From the NCBI GenBank assembly GCA_041392845.1, contig JAWKLG010000015.1:1-64000 (forward strand): a stretch of 64,000 nt of DNA. The letters run 5' to 3'. Positions 1 to 8,913 of the stretch are shown here, one piece after another; within the stretch, counting starts at the first letter, position 1; every line of letters starts with the position of its first letter. Source of the stretch: JAGQWW01 sp041392845. GTDB taxonomy: Bacteria > Bacteroidota > Bacteroidia > Chitinophagales > Saprospiraceae. The notes below the pieces were generated by a model. It ran no database searches. It worked only from the letters and a program-made list of their open reading frames with translations, and was not told where the DNA came from. Both the position numbers and the translations under genes were made by a program.

Positions 1-45
1 CTGGGTGCTGGGTGAAATTTACGAATTACGCTTTACGATTTACGA
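1..45 (+). repeat. Heptad tandem arrays at window edge
   Basis: Positions 1-14 are part of a GGTGCTG heptad array that continues off the window. Positions 18-45 are four heptads of the form TTTACGA (one reads ATTACGC). The same two unit types follow one another at 60418-60520. By analogy with the other arrays here, this is probably the 3' flank of a plus-strand gene to the left, converging on the permease gene. Confidence 0.7.
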
Positions 46-82
46 AGGGATTGGTTAATTGAAGGAATTAATCAATCCCTCC

Positions 83-106
83 AACCCTTCAACCCTTCAA
101 CCCTTC
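83..106 (-). repeat. (GAAGGGTT)n octamer array at permease 3' end
   Basis: Three perfect tandem copies of AACCCTTC (83-90, 91-98, 99-106), with degenerate copies on both sides. Read on the minus strand as GAAGGGTT, the array covers the last codons of the permease gene and supplies its TGA stop at 97-99. Confidence 0.8.
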
Positions 107-1347
107 CTCAAAGCATCTCCAATCAGGTTAAAAATGGTGACGGTTATGAAAATGGCAAGACCGGGGAAGAGGGCCAGCCACCAGGCTGAGAAGTTTTGGC
201 GGGCATCATTGAGCAGGGAGCCCCAGGTTACGTCTTCGGGAGCCAGACCGATACCGAGGAAAGAGATGAAAGCTTCTAATAAAATGGCAGAGGCAATCCC
301 AAACGCGATGGTGATGAAAACAGGAGTCATGGCATTTGGAAGTGCATGCCTGAGTATAATTCTCCAATCAGAAAAACCCAATACTCGGGCAGATTGAATA
401 TACTCCATTTCTCTTATTTTCAACAATTCAGCCCTCAGGTATTGTGCTATTCCAGGCCAGCGAAGCAAACCAATGATGGCCATTACATAAAATATGGAAG
501 GCTGATCCAACAAAGAAATCAAGGCTAAAATAACCAACAAGCCAGGCAAAGATTTAAAAACTTCAATCAGTCTCAGCACCAAAGAATCGATGGGGATTAC
601 CATATCCTTTCTAAAAAAAGAAATTCGTTTTAATAATTTACTGACTATAAAAGCAAGCAATAACATTATTCCAAACAGGAACACTCTAATGAATACTTCG
701 GACATTAAGTTTCCTTCCATTTCTGCAAATAACCAATGCCTGCTCCGCCCTAAAATTGCCCACCAAATGAAGAACAAAAAACCAAGTGAATAGGAAAAAA
801 CGGATGCACGATCGGGTCTGAAATTATTGTTTCCAAAATAACCTGATAATCCACCCAATAGCAATCCAATAATGCTTGCAATAAACATAGAAATCAAACC
901 AACCAAAAGTGCAGTTTGTGTACCGTGTATCATGCCGGCAAGCACATCTCTGCCAAGTCGATCTGTCCCCATCCAATGTTTCCACCTTAAAGAAGGCACA
1001 TTTTGATTAGCAAAAGGACTTACACATCCTCGATTATAAAGATCTTGAGTGGTAGGTAAATAAGGTACCGGAGGAAAAATTACAGATTCATATTCCAATT
1101 TTTTCCAATCTGCATTGACCAATTCTTTATCCCAACCACCAATTCCTAAATCGACCAGCCAGGATTTAAAAACCGGGAAATGAGTTTTCCCGTTCAGCTG
1201 ACAATACAATGGTTTGTCGTTGGCAAGAAAATTTGAAAAAATAGCGATCAAAATCAATACCAGGAGTATCCTGACAGACCATAATCCGGTTTTCGATTGT
1301 TTCAACCGGTTAAAAATCCTTGATTGCTTGAGATTGGAGTTCACCAT
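97..1347 (-). CDS. ABC transporter permease, OppC/DppC type
   Basis: Inner-membrane permease subunit of a peptide-type (Opp/Dpp/Nik) ABC importer. A first membrane segment lies at about residues 24-40. A periplasmic stretch of roughly 80 residues follows, then the OppC signature MGTDRLGRDVL (126-136). Further membrane segments come next, and the EAA loop (about 310-340, with SARVLGFSDWRIILRHALPN) contacts the ATPase. At 416 residues it is longer than the usual ~300 because of the periplasmic insertion. No OppB, ATPase or binding protein is adjacent, so the substrate cannot be named; the partners may lie left of the window or elsewhere. The stop codon falls inside a GAAGGGTT tandem array, so the last two residues (Lys-Gly) are repeat-encoded. 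Family call is firm, substrate unknown. Confidence 0.9.
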   Translation of the reverse strand: MVNSNLKQSRIFNRLKQSKTGLWSVRILLVLILIAIFSNFLANDKPLYCQLNGKTHFPVFKSWLVDLGIGGWDKELVNADWKKLEYESVIFPPVPYLPTTQDLYNRGCVSPFANQNVPSLRWKHWMGTDRLGRDVLAGMIHGTQTALLVGLISMFIASIIGLLLGGLSGYFGNNNFRPDRASVFSYSLGFLFFIWWAILGRSRHWLFAEMEGNLMSEVFIRVFLFGIMLLLAFIVSKLLKRISFFRKDMVIPIDSLVLRLIEVFKSLPGLLVILALISLLDQPSIFYVMAIIGLLRWPGIAQYLRAELLKIREMEYIQSARVLGFSDWRIILRHALPNAMTPVFITIAFGIASAILLEAFISFLGIGLAPEDVTWGSLLNDARQNFSAWWLALFPGLAIFITVTIFNLIGDALRKG

Positions 1348-1428
1348 TTGTATTCAATACTAGAAATACAGTTGGTAAAGAAAAGAAAAAGTCAATTAAG
1401 GAATCCAATCTGTAGGAACCTTTCTTTT

Positions 1429-2076
1429 TTAAAATCTTCCTACCAGATTTAAGTTTATACCAAAATGATAGGGGTAATAGTTCTTATTGTATTTTATTAA
1501 ATTAAAAGGAGACAATGCTGTATTAAAGTATGGACCTATTTCTACTCCTAATGAATTAAAGAACATTTTTCTAATGCCAATAAAAACCTGGTAATCAATC
1601 ACTTCTTTTCTCAAAGAATAGCCCCTGCCCTCGTCCAAATATTGACTATAGCCAAGCCCATTGTTAAGAAAAACTTCAAAGTTATCCCTGCTAAAAAAGT
1701 CCCATTCATAAAAAAGTCTCAAGCCCGCATAACCATAATTCATTTCATTTTCTTGAGCAACATCTCCGCTAAATGTATTTAACAATAAAGTTTGATCCAA
1801 TTGGTGAAACATTGCACCGAATCCCAACCCAACTTTATGTTTTTTATTGATATCGTAAGCTAAAGCAATATTAAACTGATGTACAGTTTTTAAACGTTGA
1901 CTTACCGTATTACAACCTTCACGACACAGGAAAAATACAACCTCTTCCTGCAATGCAAAAGAAGTTCCTATTGAATATCCGGTTTTGATGGTCCATTTCT
2001 GACCAACACCTTCTGGATCCTGGCCGTATGAAAAAAGGGTCATCCAAAGGAAACAATAGGATAGAAAATATTTCAT
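1429..2076 (-). CDS. Putative outer-membrane beta-barrel protein
   Basis: A 215-residue protein with a clear signal peptide (MKYFLSYCFLWMTLFSYGQ, cleavage near 19). Alternating hydrophobic and aromatic strands and a C-terminal aromatic residue (NLVGRF) fit a small outer-membrane barrel. A CREGC motif near residue 50 could form a disulfide. I do not recognise a named family. It follows the racemase gene on the same strand after 56 bp, so it could be the last member of that operon. The barrel assignment rests on composition only. Confidence 0.55.
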   Translation of the reverse strand: MKYFLSYCFLWMTLFSYGQDPEGVGQKWTIKTGYSIGTSFALQEEVVFFLCREGCNTVSQRLKTVHQFNIALAYDINKKHKVGLGFGAMFHQLDQTLLLNTFSGDVAQENEMNYGYAGLRLFYEWDFFSRDNFEVFLNNGLGYSQYLDEGRGYSLRKEVIDYQVFIGIRKMFFNSLGVEIGPYFNTALSPFNLIKYNKNYYPYHFGINLNLVGRF

Positions 2077-2093
2077 AATACCTTGTTTTCTTG

Positions 2094-2147
2094 TTAGACG
2101 ACCCTTTTCCTTTATTAGGTTGGGTACAATTTTTAAACGACCCTTTT
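2094..2147 (-). repeat. Duplicated gene end with stop codon
   Basis: A 15-bp stretch, TTARACGACCCTTTT on the plus strand, occurs at 2133-2147, where it encodes the last codons and TAA stop of the racemase, and again at 2094-2108 (14 of 15 identical). The 3' end of the gene, including its stop codon, has been copied 39 bp downstream. Confidence 0.65.
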
Positions 2148-3203
2148 ATCTATGTAGTTAGAATTTAAAAGAGAGAGCGCTCCCATGTATTTCAACTTAA
2201 AAGGGACCAAATCACCCACTTTGTAATCTTTTTTGGAGGTACCTAAATCTATGATCAACATATCAGAACTTGCATTGACGATTTGAACATCTTCGTCTTC
2301 CGGTATGATATAATCCGGTGCTATATCCAATAAGCCGACATCTAAAATGGCTCTGTAAGATTCTTTTCCAAAATCCTCTTCATTTACTTCCAAAATATCA
2401 CCCGAAGGATTTGCGGCAAGTTCACCAACCGGAACGGTGGGCTTCTTGGTAATTTCTAAAATTTCCGTGTACAATTTAAAAACATCAGATTTCATGCCTT
2501 TTATCTGACCGCCTGTAAACAAATCGGCTCCAAAAAACAGGGACTCGCCAATTCTAAAGTGATTGATAGCAATGGGTACCTGACTTTTAAAAATCAAAGG
2601 AAGTGTAACCGAAGTTCCTCCACTTACAAAAGGAATTTTCTTTCCAAATTTGGCTTCCACCAACTGCTTGTAAAGGCTTAATTGAATCATTTTGTCTTGC
2701 GAAGGCATTACCCCGTGCAGACAATTCAGATTGGCACCTATGGCAACTATCTTGATATTCGGAAGTTCAAAAACCTTTTCGTAGAATTCAATCAAATGCT
2801 CCCCCATGATCCCTTCCCGAAGGTCACCCAACTCGATCATGATGGTCACTTTGTGGGTTTTGTTCTGACGTACCGCTTCTTCAGAAAGCATTTTAATGGT
2901 TTCACTTTCCGAATTGAAACTTACATCCGCGTATTTGATTACGGTTTTTATACTTCGCTTTGGCGGCGGTTTGATATAAACCGTTTGAACATCCGGATTG
3001 ATTTTTTTAATTTTTTTGAGGTTGCTGAGGCGACTGTCACATACTTCTGTTGGCCCCAGCTCGAGGACTTCTTTTAGGAATACCTCATTCCCGCAAAGTA
3101 ATTTTGTAACAACTGCCCAATCGATTCCTTTTTCTTTAAACAGTTTGTCAAGGAAATCGTAATTGTGCTTCAATTTATCCCTGTACAGGTTGATAAATGC
3201 CAT
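2133..3203 (-). CDS. Alanine/ornithine racemase family PLP enzyme
   Basis: Fold-type III PLP enzyme of 356 residues, closest in pattern to the ornithine racemase family and related to alanine racemase. The PLP lysine is expected at K34 (VVTKLLCGN). The motifs IELGDLREGI (about 123-132), GGTSVTLP (about 196-203) and FRIGESLFFG (about 217-226) match the N-terminal barrel of this family. It would interconvert L and D forms of a free amino acid in the cytoplasm. It follows the alanine racemase gene by 30 bp on the same strand and belongs to the racemase-amidohydrolase-symporter unit. The family call is good; ornithine as substrate is only one possibility. Confidence 0.8.
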   Translation of the reverse strand: MAFINLYRDKLKHNYDFLDKLFKEKGIDWAVVTKLLCGNEVFLKEVLELGPTEVCDSRLSNLKKIKKINPDVQTVYIKPPPKRSIKTVIKYADVSFNSESETIKMLSEEAVRQNKTHKVTIMIELGDLREGIMGEHLIEFYEKVFELPNIKIVAIGANLNCLHGVMPSQDKMIQLSLYKQLVEAKFGKKIPFVSGGTSVTLPLIFKSQVPIAINHFRIGESLFFGADLFTGGQIKGMKSDVFKLYTEILEITKKPTVPVGELAANPSGDILEVNEEDFGKESYRAILDVGLLDIAPDYIIPEDEDVQIVNASSDMLIIDLGTSKKDYKVGDLVPFKLKYMGALSLLNSNYIDKRVV

Positions 3204-3233
3204 AACACTATTTTAAATGAAAAATATCCGGTT

Positions 3234-4385
3234 TCAATCCACGATGTATCGCGGAATATTACCGGGTAATCTTGTCAACAATTCATAGTTGATCTGATCA
3301 CTTGCTGTTCCAAAGGAAGATACTGAAATTTCCATATCTCCTTGTTTGCCTATTAAAACAACCTCATCACCTTTACTTACTCCTTCTGTATAGGTAATGT
3401 CGATCGCCATCATATTCATATTAACCATTCCTACCACGGCGAGCCGCTTTCCATGAATGAGAACACGTCCCTGATTGGAAAGGTTCCGGGTATACCCGTG
3501 GCTATATCCAACCGGGACAATTGCAATCTTCATATCCTGATTGGCAAGATAAGATGTACCATATCCTATAAATTGTCCTGCCTTTACATGTTTCACATCC
3601 ATCACATTGGTTTTCCAGGATATTAGTCTTTTTAAAGGATTGATATTATGCTTTTTCCGGGTCATATATTCCACTCCAATCTCTGTTGAAGGAAAAAAGC
3701 CGTATTGTAAAATCCCGATGCGTACCATATCCATATGTGTTTTTGGATACCTCAAAGCGGCTGCTGAACAAGCAGTATGGTACTGTACCGGTTGAAGGCC
3801 TCTTTTTAAAAAAACCTTTTTTATTTTTTCGAAATTGGTACGCTGTTTTTTGATTCTGTAATAATTAGCAATACTCTCTGCACCCGCATAATGGGTACAC
3901 AATCCTTGAAAATGTAAATATTTTGGATGGTCTTTCAAAAGTTTAATAGCATCTTTTACTTCTCCGTTTTCAAGACCGGTTCTGTTCATGCCGGTTTCTA
4001 CTTCGAGATGAACAATGGCCGGTTTATCCAGCTTCTTGGCAATCTCGAGTGATTTCTCCAACCTACCATAATCAAAAACAAAGAATTCTATACTTTTATC
4101 AATAGCCCATTCTATTTCTGCATCCTCCAAATGCCCCATAACCATAATGGTATGTGGCATCGAAATGGCATTATAAACTCTCAATGCTTCATCGGCACTA
4201 AAAACAGAAAAGTGATTGATACCAAATTCCTCTGCCAATGGAATGTATTGCTCAATACCATGCCCGTAAGCATTACCTTTTACCACAGAAGAAATCGTAA
4301 CACCATCTTCAATATAGTCCTTAAGGAATTCCATGTTTTTGGACAAGGCAGAACGTGAGATTTCGATGGAAGATGAATGGAACAT
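3234..4385 (-). CDS. alr: Alanine racemase, divergent paralogue
   Basis: Fold-type III PLP alanine racemase of 383 residues. PLP lysine K36 lies in SSVVKGNAYGHG, the TGMNRTG and THYAGAE motifs follow, and RIGILQYG (222-229) is the phosphate-side motif. The catalytic tyrosine region is GYGTSY (274-279). Two C-terminal motifs deviate: the usual GYxDGYPR is GYSHGYTR (293-300), and the usual MCMD is VNMN (321-324), so an aspartate near the active-site entrance is asparagine. Many Bacteroidota carry a MurF-Alr fusion for cell-wall D-Ala, so this separate copy may be specialised. It starts 1 bp after the amidohydrolase stop, implying translational coupling. The racemase call is firm; substrate specificity is open. 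Confidence 0.85.
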   Translation of the reverse strand: MFHSSSIEISRSALSKNMEFLKDYIEDGVTISSVVKGNAYGHGIEQYIPLAEEFGINHFSVFSADEALRVYNAISMPHTIMVMGHLEDAEIEWAIDKSIEFFVFDYGRLEKSLEIAKKLDKPAIVHLEVETGMNRTGLENGEVKDAIKLLKDHPKYLHFQGLCTHYAGAESIANYYRIKKQRTNFEKIKKVFLKRGLQPVQYHTACSAAALRYPKTHMDMVRIGILQYGFFPSTEIGVEYMTRKKHNINPLKRLISWKTNVMDVKHVKAGQFIGYGTSYLANQDMKIAIVPVGYSHGYTRNLSNQGRVLIHGKRLAVVGMVNMNMMAIDITYTEGVSKGDEVVLIGKQGDMEISVSSFGTASDQINYELLTRLPGNIPRYIVD

Positions 4386-4386
4386 T

Positions 4387-5547
4387 TTACTGGATTTTTT
4401 CGAGTATGGCTTTAAACATATTGATACCTACCGGAATGATTTCATCAGGAAAATCATAATCAGGATTGTGGAGTGCCGGCGTGTCCTCTCCTGCACCTAT
4501 TCCAAACATCGCGCCTTTGTATTTTTGAGTAAACAAACCGAAGTCTTCTCCCCATTTGAAAGGATAAGACCTTTCATGGCAGTCAAATTCATTTTCTTTT
4601 GCTGCTTCTATGATGGCATTTACTACCGTATCATCATTTTGATTGGCTTTAAACACCTGGGTCCAGCCAATTTCTAAATCAATTTCGGCTGACTCGCAGG
4701 CTTTTTTGGCAATGTTTACCACTTTTTCTTCCAACTTCTCCATTTCTGATGCAGACCAGGTACGAATGGTTAAATGCAGTTCACCATAACCTGCGGCAAT
4801 ACCATAACTGAAATCACCCAAAGTCATGTAAACCGGAGTAATCACAACAAAATCTTCTCTTTCAGGGTCATTGTTGGATAGCTTATCGGCTTCATTGAGT
4901 ATTTTACTCAAGGTAAATGCCGGGTTGATACCAAATTCAGGTTCTGCGGCATGAGCTGTTTTACCGGTCAGCTTAAAGATCACACTTTTTACCGAGGCAG
5001 TAAAAGAGTTCCTTTTGTAAACAATTTGGCCAAGTGGATAACCCGGAAGGTTGTGAAAGGCAGCTACATAATCCAGGTCGAGATTATCCCATTTTTCATC
5101 TTCCAGAATTGCCGCTGCTCCCATACCATTTTCTTCAGCAGGTTGGAAAAGCAGGTAAACATCCGATGATTCAGGTTTATTTTTAGAAAGAAACCTGGCA
5201 AAGCCCAAAAGCGTGGTGGCATGTCCGTCATGACCACATTTGTGCGATACCTCCGGATTTTTTGATTTATATTCAAATTCATTGATCTCCGAAATTGGAA
5301 GAGCGTCCAATTCAGCTCTGAACATGATTTTTTTCTCGCTTTTTTTTCCTTTAAAAAGGACAAGAATTCCATGTCCGCCCAGATTGTCGATGATGTTATC
5401 CGGATTGCATTTTTTCAATTCTTCTATAAAAAAAGCTGAGGTATTCGCTTCCTTACAGGACACCTCAGCAATTGAATGTACATGTTTTCGTATGTCTCGA
5501 AGTTCTTTTAGTTCAGTAGAACTAACTGCTTCATTATTTGATTTCAT
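4387..5547 (-). CDS. M20-family amidohydrolase/peptidase
   Basis: Cytoplasmic zinc amidohydrolase of 386 residues in the M20D (IAA-amino acid hydrolase/hippuricase/carboxypeptidase) group. Metal-binding motifs are CGHDGHA (104-110) and PAEE (136-139), with a further HNLPG motif and a C-terminal ALHNPDYDFPD segment that carries the last ligand histidine. No signal peptide. It would cleave an N-acyl amino acid or a small peptide. It lies 18 bp after the symporter and 1 bp before alr, suggesting uptake, hydrolysis and racemisation of one substrate class. Substrate unknown. Confidence 0.85.
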   Translation of the reverse strand: MKSNNEAVSSTELKELRDIRKHVHSIAEVSCKEANTSAFFIEELKKCNPDNIIDNLGGHGILVLFKGKKSEKKIMFRAELDALPISEINEFEYKSKNPEVSHKCGHDGHATTLLGFARFLSKNKPESSDVYLLFQPAEENGMGAAAILEDEKWDNLDLDYVAAFHNLPGYPLGQIVYKRNSFTASVKSVIFKLTGKTAHAAEPEFGINPAFTLSKILNEADKLSNNDPEREDFVVITPVYMTLGDFSYGIAAGYGELHLTIRTWSASEMEKLEEKVVNIAKKACESAEIDLEIGWTQVFKANQNDDTVVNAIIEAAKENEFDCHERSYPFKWGEDFGLFTQKYKGAMFGIGAGEDTPALHNPDYDFPDEIIPVGINMFKAILEKIQ

Positions 5548-5565
5548 TACTATTTATAATGATTT

Positions 5566-7020
5566 TCAGGCCTTGGCCTGTTTGATTTCATTGGGTTTAT
5601 ATGTCAACAAACTAAGTGTGATAAAGGTCAATGCTGATATGGTAATTCCACCAAGGTTTGCATCAAGACCATAGGGTAGCTCATATTCAATAATTACCAA
5701 AACGGTAGTGGTTAGTCCACCTAATAACATGGCCCAAAATGCTGCAATTGAGGTGCTTTTTTCCCAGTATAGGGCACCTAAGACCGGCACTAATAAGCCG
5801 GAAACCATAAAAGCATAAGACAAGAGCATTAAATCAAGCACATTTTGCATGAAACTGGCAAGAATCAATGCCAAGACGCCTATCAAAAGGGTAATGTATT
5901 GGGATAATTTTAGAATCTTTTAATCATTTTCATCATTACTGGTTACACGCCTTAAAATATCGGTTACTACATTTCCGGATGCGGCCATTAAACAAGAATC
6001 AGCTGTAGACATGATGGCAGAAAAGTAAGCTGAAAGCATTAATCCCATCAGACCGACAGGCAATATGGTTCTTAACATCAAGGGCAATCCCATTTCTGGG
6101 TCCAGCGCCTCCGGACTCATATATCCGGCATATTCAAACATACCCTGATCGGCTGCTACTTTTGAAAACAGCCCCAGAAGTACCCCCATAAATGCCATGA
6201 TGGGGTATTCAAACAGCCCGGCAATGTACCAGGCACGTTTTGCTGTTTTTTCATCTTTACAAGCATAAATCCTTTGGTAAAGGGTCATTCCTACAAACCA
6301 AATCGGAATAATCGTAATCATCCAGTTGAACATGGTCGACCATTCAACATTGGTAAGACTTAAAAGCTCCGGCTTGACCGTTTCCCGAATGGCATCTATT
6401 CCTCCAATGGCATAATATCCCATAGGAATTCCAATGAAAACCAAGCCTCCCATTAGGATTATCCACTGCACCGTATCGGTGTATATCACTGCTTTCAAAC
6501 CACCGATAACCGTATAACCAACGGCAATTACACCCATTATGAGAAGGGCAACTTCCATATTTAAATCCAGGAATGTTGCAGATGCAAGTTTAGCCCCTGC
6601 CAACAATTGGGAACTGGTAAAGCCTATATAACCGATAGCTGAAATAATCCCGGCAAGCAAGGCTACTTTTTTATTATAAAAAAACTGAAACAGCTGAGGA
6701 AACGTATACCATTTTTGTTCTCTGGAGAGATTGAAAACCTTTGGAATCAAAAATACCGATGCCAACCAAGCTCCGATTAGACCGGTAAATAACATCCAGG
6801 AACCTGATATTCCCATCAAATAACCCAAACCGCCTAATCCAATTGAAAATCCACCCCCAACATCAGTTGCAACAACAGAAAGCCCAATGTGCATGCTACC
6901 CATGGATCTTCCACCTACATAATAGTCGTCCGAATTTTCATTTTTCTTATAGAAATAAAAGCCTACTCCCAACATGCCAAGGAAGTAGACTATGAATATT
7001 GTAATGTCAATAAGATTCAT
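5566..7020 (-). pseudogene. Sodium:solute symporter with in-frame stop
   Basis: Sodium:solute symporter (SSS) family, about 484 codons in one frame, 12-13 membrane segments, starting MNLIDITIFIVYFLGMLGVGF with the family motifs DDYYVGGRSMG and ATDVGGGFS. A TAA at 5920-5922 interrupts the frame after SNDEND; translation resumes in the same frame with KILKLSQYITLLIG and runs to 5566. A single substitution (AAA to TAA) explains it, since a lysine fits here. The truncated product would lack the last membrane segments. It may be a real nonsense mutation, a sequencing error, or a recent pseudogene. It starts 8 bp after rpsU and heads the hydrolase/racemase unit. Confidence 0.85.
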
Positions 7021-7028
7021 AAAAGGGT

Positions 7029-7223
7029 TTATTGCTCAGCTTCTTCTAACTTTTGTTGCTTGTAAACAGCATCGATAATTTCGTTTCTTCTCTTAGTTGA
7101 AGGTTTGGTAAATTGTTTCCTCCTTCTGAGTTCCTGAAGAATCTTAGTGTTTCGAAATTTCCTTTTGTAACGTTTCAAAGCTCTGTCAATACTCTCTTCA
7201 TCTTTTCTTTCAATAATTAACAT
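7029..7223 (-). CDS. rpsU: 30S ribosomal protein S21
   Basis: A 64-residue basic protein with the S21 signature: MLIIERKDEESIDRALKRYK at the N terminus, then KFRNTKILQELRRRKQFTKPS, ending in an acidic helix. It binds the 30S platform near the anti-Shine-Dalgarno region of 16S rRNA. Length and sequence are normal for Bacteroidota S21. The next gene (symporter) starts only 8 bp downstream, an unusual partner for a ribosomal protein gene and possibly a read-through arrangement. Confidence 0.95.
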   Translation of the reverse strand: MLIIERKDEESIDRALKRYKRKFRNTKILQELRRRKQFTKPSTKRRNEIIDAVYKQQKLEEAEQ

Positions 7224-7302
7224 AAATAGGTTTTGTGAAACAGGTCAACAACCTGATTCGGTTCAATAATACAAGGCCCTCTTTTAGAGGGGTAAATCTT
7301 TC

Positions 7303-7800
7303 TTAGTTTTGCTCTACAGCAGATTTGTTTTCGGCAGGATTACCTATATTGCCTTTTTGAAGTCTCATTTCGAGGTACTTGTTGGTAAATCCCATTTTCT
7401 CGTAAAGAAACTTTGCAGGATTATCGGGCTCCACATGTAAGGCTATATCGCCATCGGTTACTTTTATAATGTGTTCCATCATGCGTTTTCCTACGCCTTT
7501 ACCACGCATGCTACCATGTACAGCAATGTAAACCAAAATATTTTCCGGAATGTACCCTTTCATGCCGGTTTTATTAATCACTACTGTACCTACAATTTTA
7601 TCGTCACCTTCTTTTGCTACCAAAATGCTTCCACCCGGAGATGCAGTATCCTTCTGCGCATAAGCGATAGCGGCTTTGATATCATTTTTTGCATCACCGT
7701 ATTGATCAAGGTGGTCGTAAAGGAAAGCTGCAACCTCTTCAATTTGAATGGTTGTTAGTTTATCAAAAGGTGTAAAAAGTTTAAAATTAATTTGGCTCAT
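7303..7800 (-). CDS. GNAT-family N-acetyltransferase
   Basis: A 165-residue acetyltransferase. Motif A for acetyl-CoA binding is visible as VHGSMRGKGVGKRMMEHII (R/QxxGxG/A form), preceded by the beta strand ENILVYIAV and followed by PAKFLYEKMGF, the usual motif B. The start chosen is ATG at 7800; an upstream in-frame codon at 7845 would add 15 basic residues without family support. Acceptor substrate unknown. It lies 79 bp upstream of rpsU on the same strand. Confidence 0.85.
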   Translation of the reverse strand: MSQINFKLFTPFDKLTTIQIEEVAAFLYDHLDQYGDAKNDIKAAIAYAQKDTASPGGSILVAKEGDDKIVGTVVINKTGMKGYIPENILVYIAVHGSMRGKGVGKRMMEHIIKVTDGDIALHVEPDNPAKFLYEKMGFTNKYLEMRLQKGNIGNPAENKSAVEQN

Positions 7801-8260
7801 TCGATTTACTTTGATTCTGAATTGGCGAGTGCTGGATTTCAGCAAAGAAACGAATGGAAAAAAGGGCGGGAGTTAGAAACTCAACCTAACAAAGAAATGA
7901 TGCTAAAAAACTATGAAAACCCTGAGAAACATTGGGTAAGGGCAAAGCAACACACCTCCGATCCATTCATTCACCATATATAAAAACAACGCCCAAAGGT
8001 ATAAAATGTTCGGGAAAGGCCTAAAACACAAGGCTTTTCTTTAAAAATCATGCTTAAAAGACCTTGAAGTAGCCTCTAATAGGACTGTTTTAACTTTTGG
8101 TTTCATTTTTGCATAAGTTGCGAATGGAGCAAATTTGGTGATGAAATACTGAATATCAACATCAAAATGCTTTTCAAAATGGGTATTAATTTGTATTTCA
8201 TTGTCTTGAAACAAGATTTAATACAAATTATATCTATTTTTATCGCTTAATACCGCCCCT
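7801..8260. other. Intergenic region, 460 bp, nothing recognised
   Basis: Divergent promoter region between the acetyltransferase (minus) and the 171-residue membrane protein (plus). I see no RNA gene, repeat or clear promoter here. Short ORFs on the plus strand (to 7983) have no signal peptide or coding-like pattern. Confidence 0.5.
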
Positions 8261-8776
8261 ATGAGGATATTAATTGCATGGTTGCTTTTGGCTTTGCTAT
8301 CCAGTTATTGGATAGGTGGTCAACTTTTGCACCATGTGACTGAATCCCAAAACCTGGAGCTAAGATTGGAAATGGACGCCAGAGAAGCTGCTATAAGCAA
8401 TCAACTCAGGGAGCAAACCGGTATTGACCGTCAGATTAGAATTTTAGATGATTCAGATTTTGATTTTACGAGCCTTGGGTATTCAGGGACTTTCCTATTC
8501 AATGGGGGGTCGGAAGAAAGCTCCTACTATTATGTTATTGAATCAAATCCTGTCAAATACCTTGAGGTAGAGTTTACCAAAGAAAATCATACACCAATCA
8601 ACGACCTCGAAAAAACCATTGTTTTCGATCACCTCTTTCCAAAATTCATGTGGCAGGCTTCGGTTGAAAAAGCCATCGATTTAACCAATGAAAGTATTTC
8701 GGCTAATTTCAACTACTCAGCCAATTTTCCCAATCCTTGGGAATCGGTCACTACTCCCCCTCCACGTTTAGGTTAA
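8261..8776 (+). CDS. Hypothetical membrane-anchored protein
   Basis: A 171-residue protein with an N-terminal hydrophobic segment (residues 2-20, ILIAWLLLALLSSYWIG) that would anchor it or act as a signal. An acidic, mostly polar extracytoplasmic part follows, ending in NPWESVTTPPPRLG. I recognise no domain. It lies 137 bp upstream of the outer-membrane protein gene on the same strand, so the two may be co-transcribed and both act in the envelope. Such short anchored proteins with a Pro-rich tail often accompany outer-membrane partners, but no function can be assigned. Confidence 0.6.
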   Translation: MRILIAWLLLALLSSYWIGGQLLHHVTESQNLELRLEMDAREAAISNQLREQTGIDRQIRILDDSDFDFTSLGYSGTFLFNGGSEESSYYYVIESNPVKYLEVEFTKENHTPINDLEKTIVFDHLFPKFMWQASVEKAIDLTNESISANFNYSANFPNPWESVTTPPPRLG

Positions 8777-8913
8777 TCTTTTCTTTTTAAAAGGCTGGCT
8801 TCAAATCAAACGCTTGCATTCCGCATGGATGCAGTAGTTCATATTCTGGGTTATTACTTATTTGATTTGCAACAGTCTATTTACCTGAGATTATCACCTA
8901 AATACACACTAAA

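Noticed and set aside
7792..7983. Small protein-coding gene on the plus strand
   Set aside because: It overlaps the acetyltransferase start antisense and shows no coding-like features.
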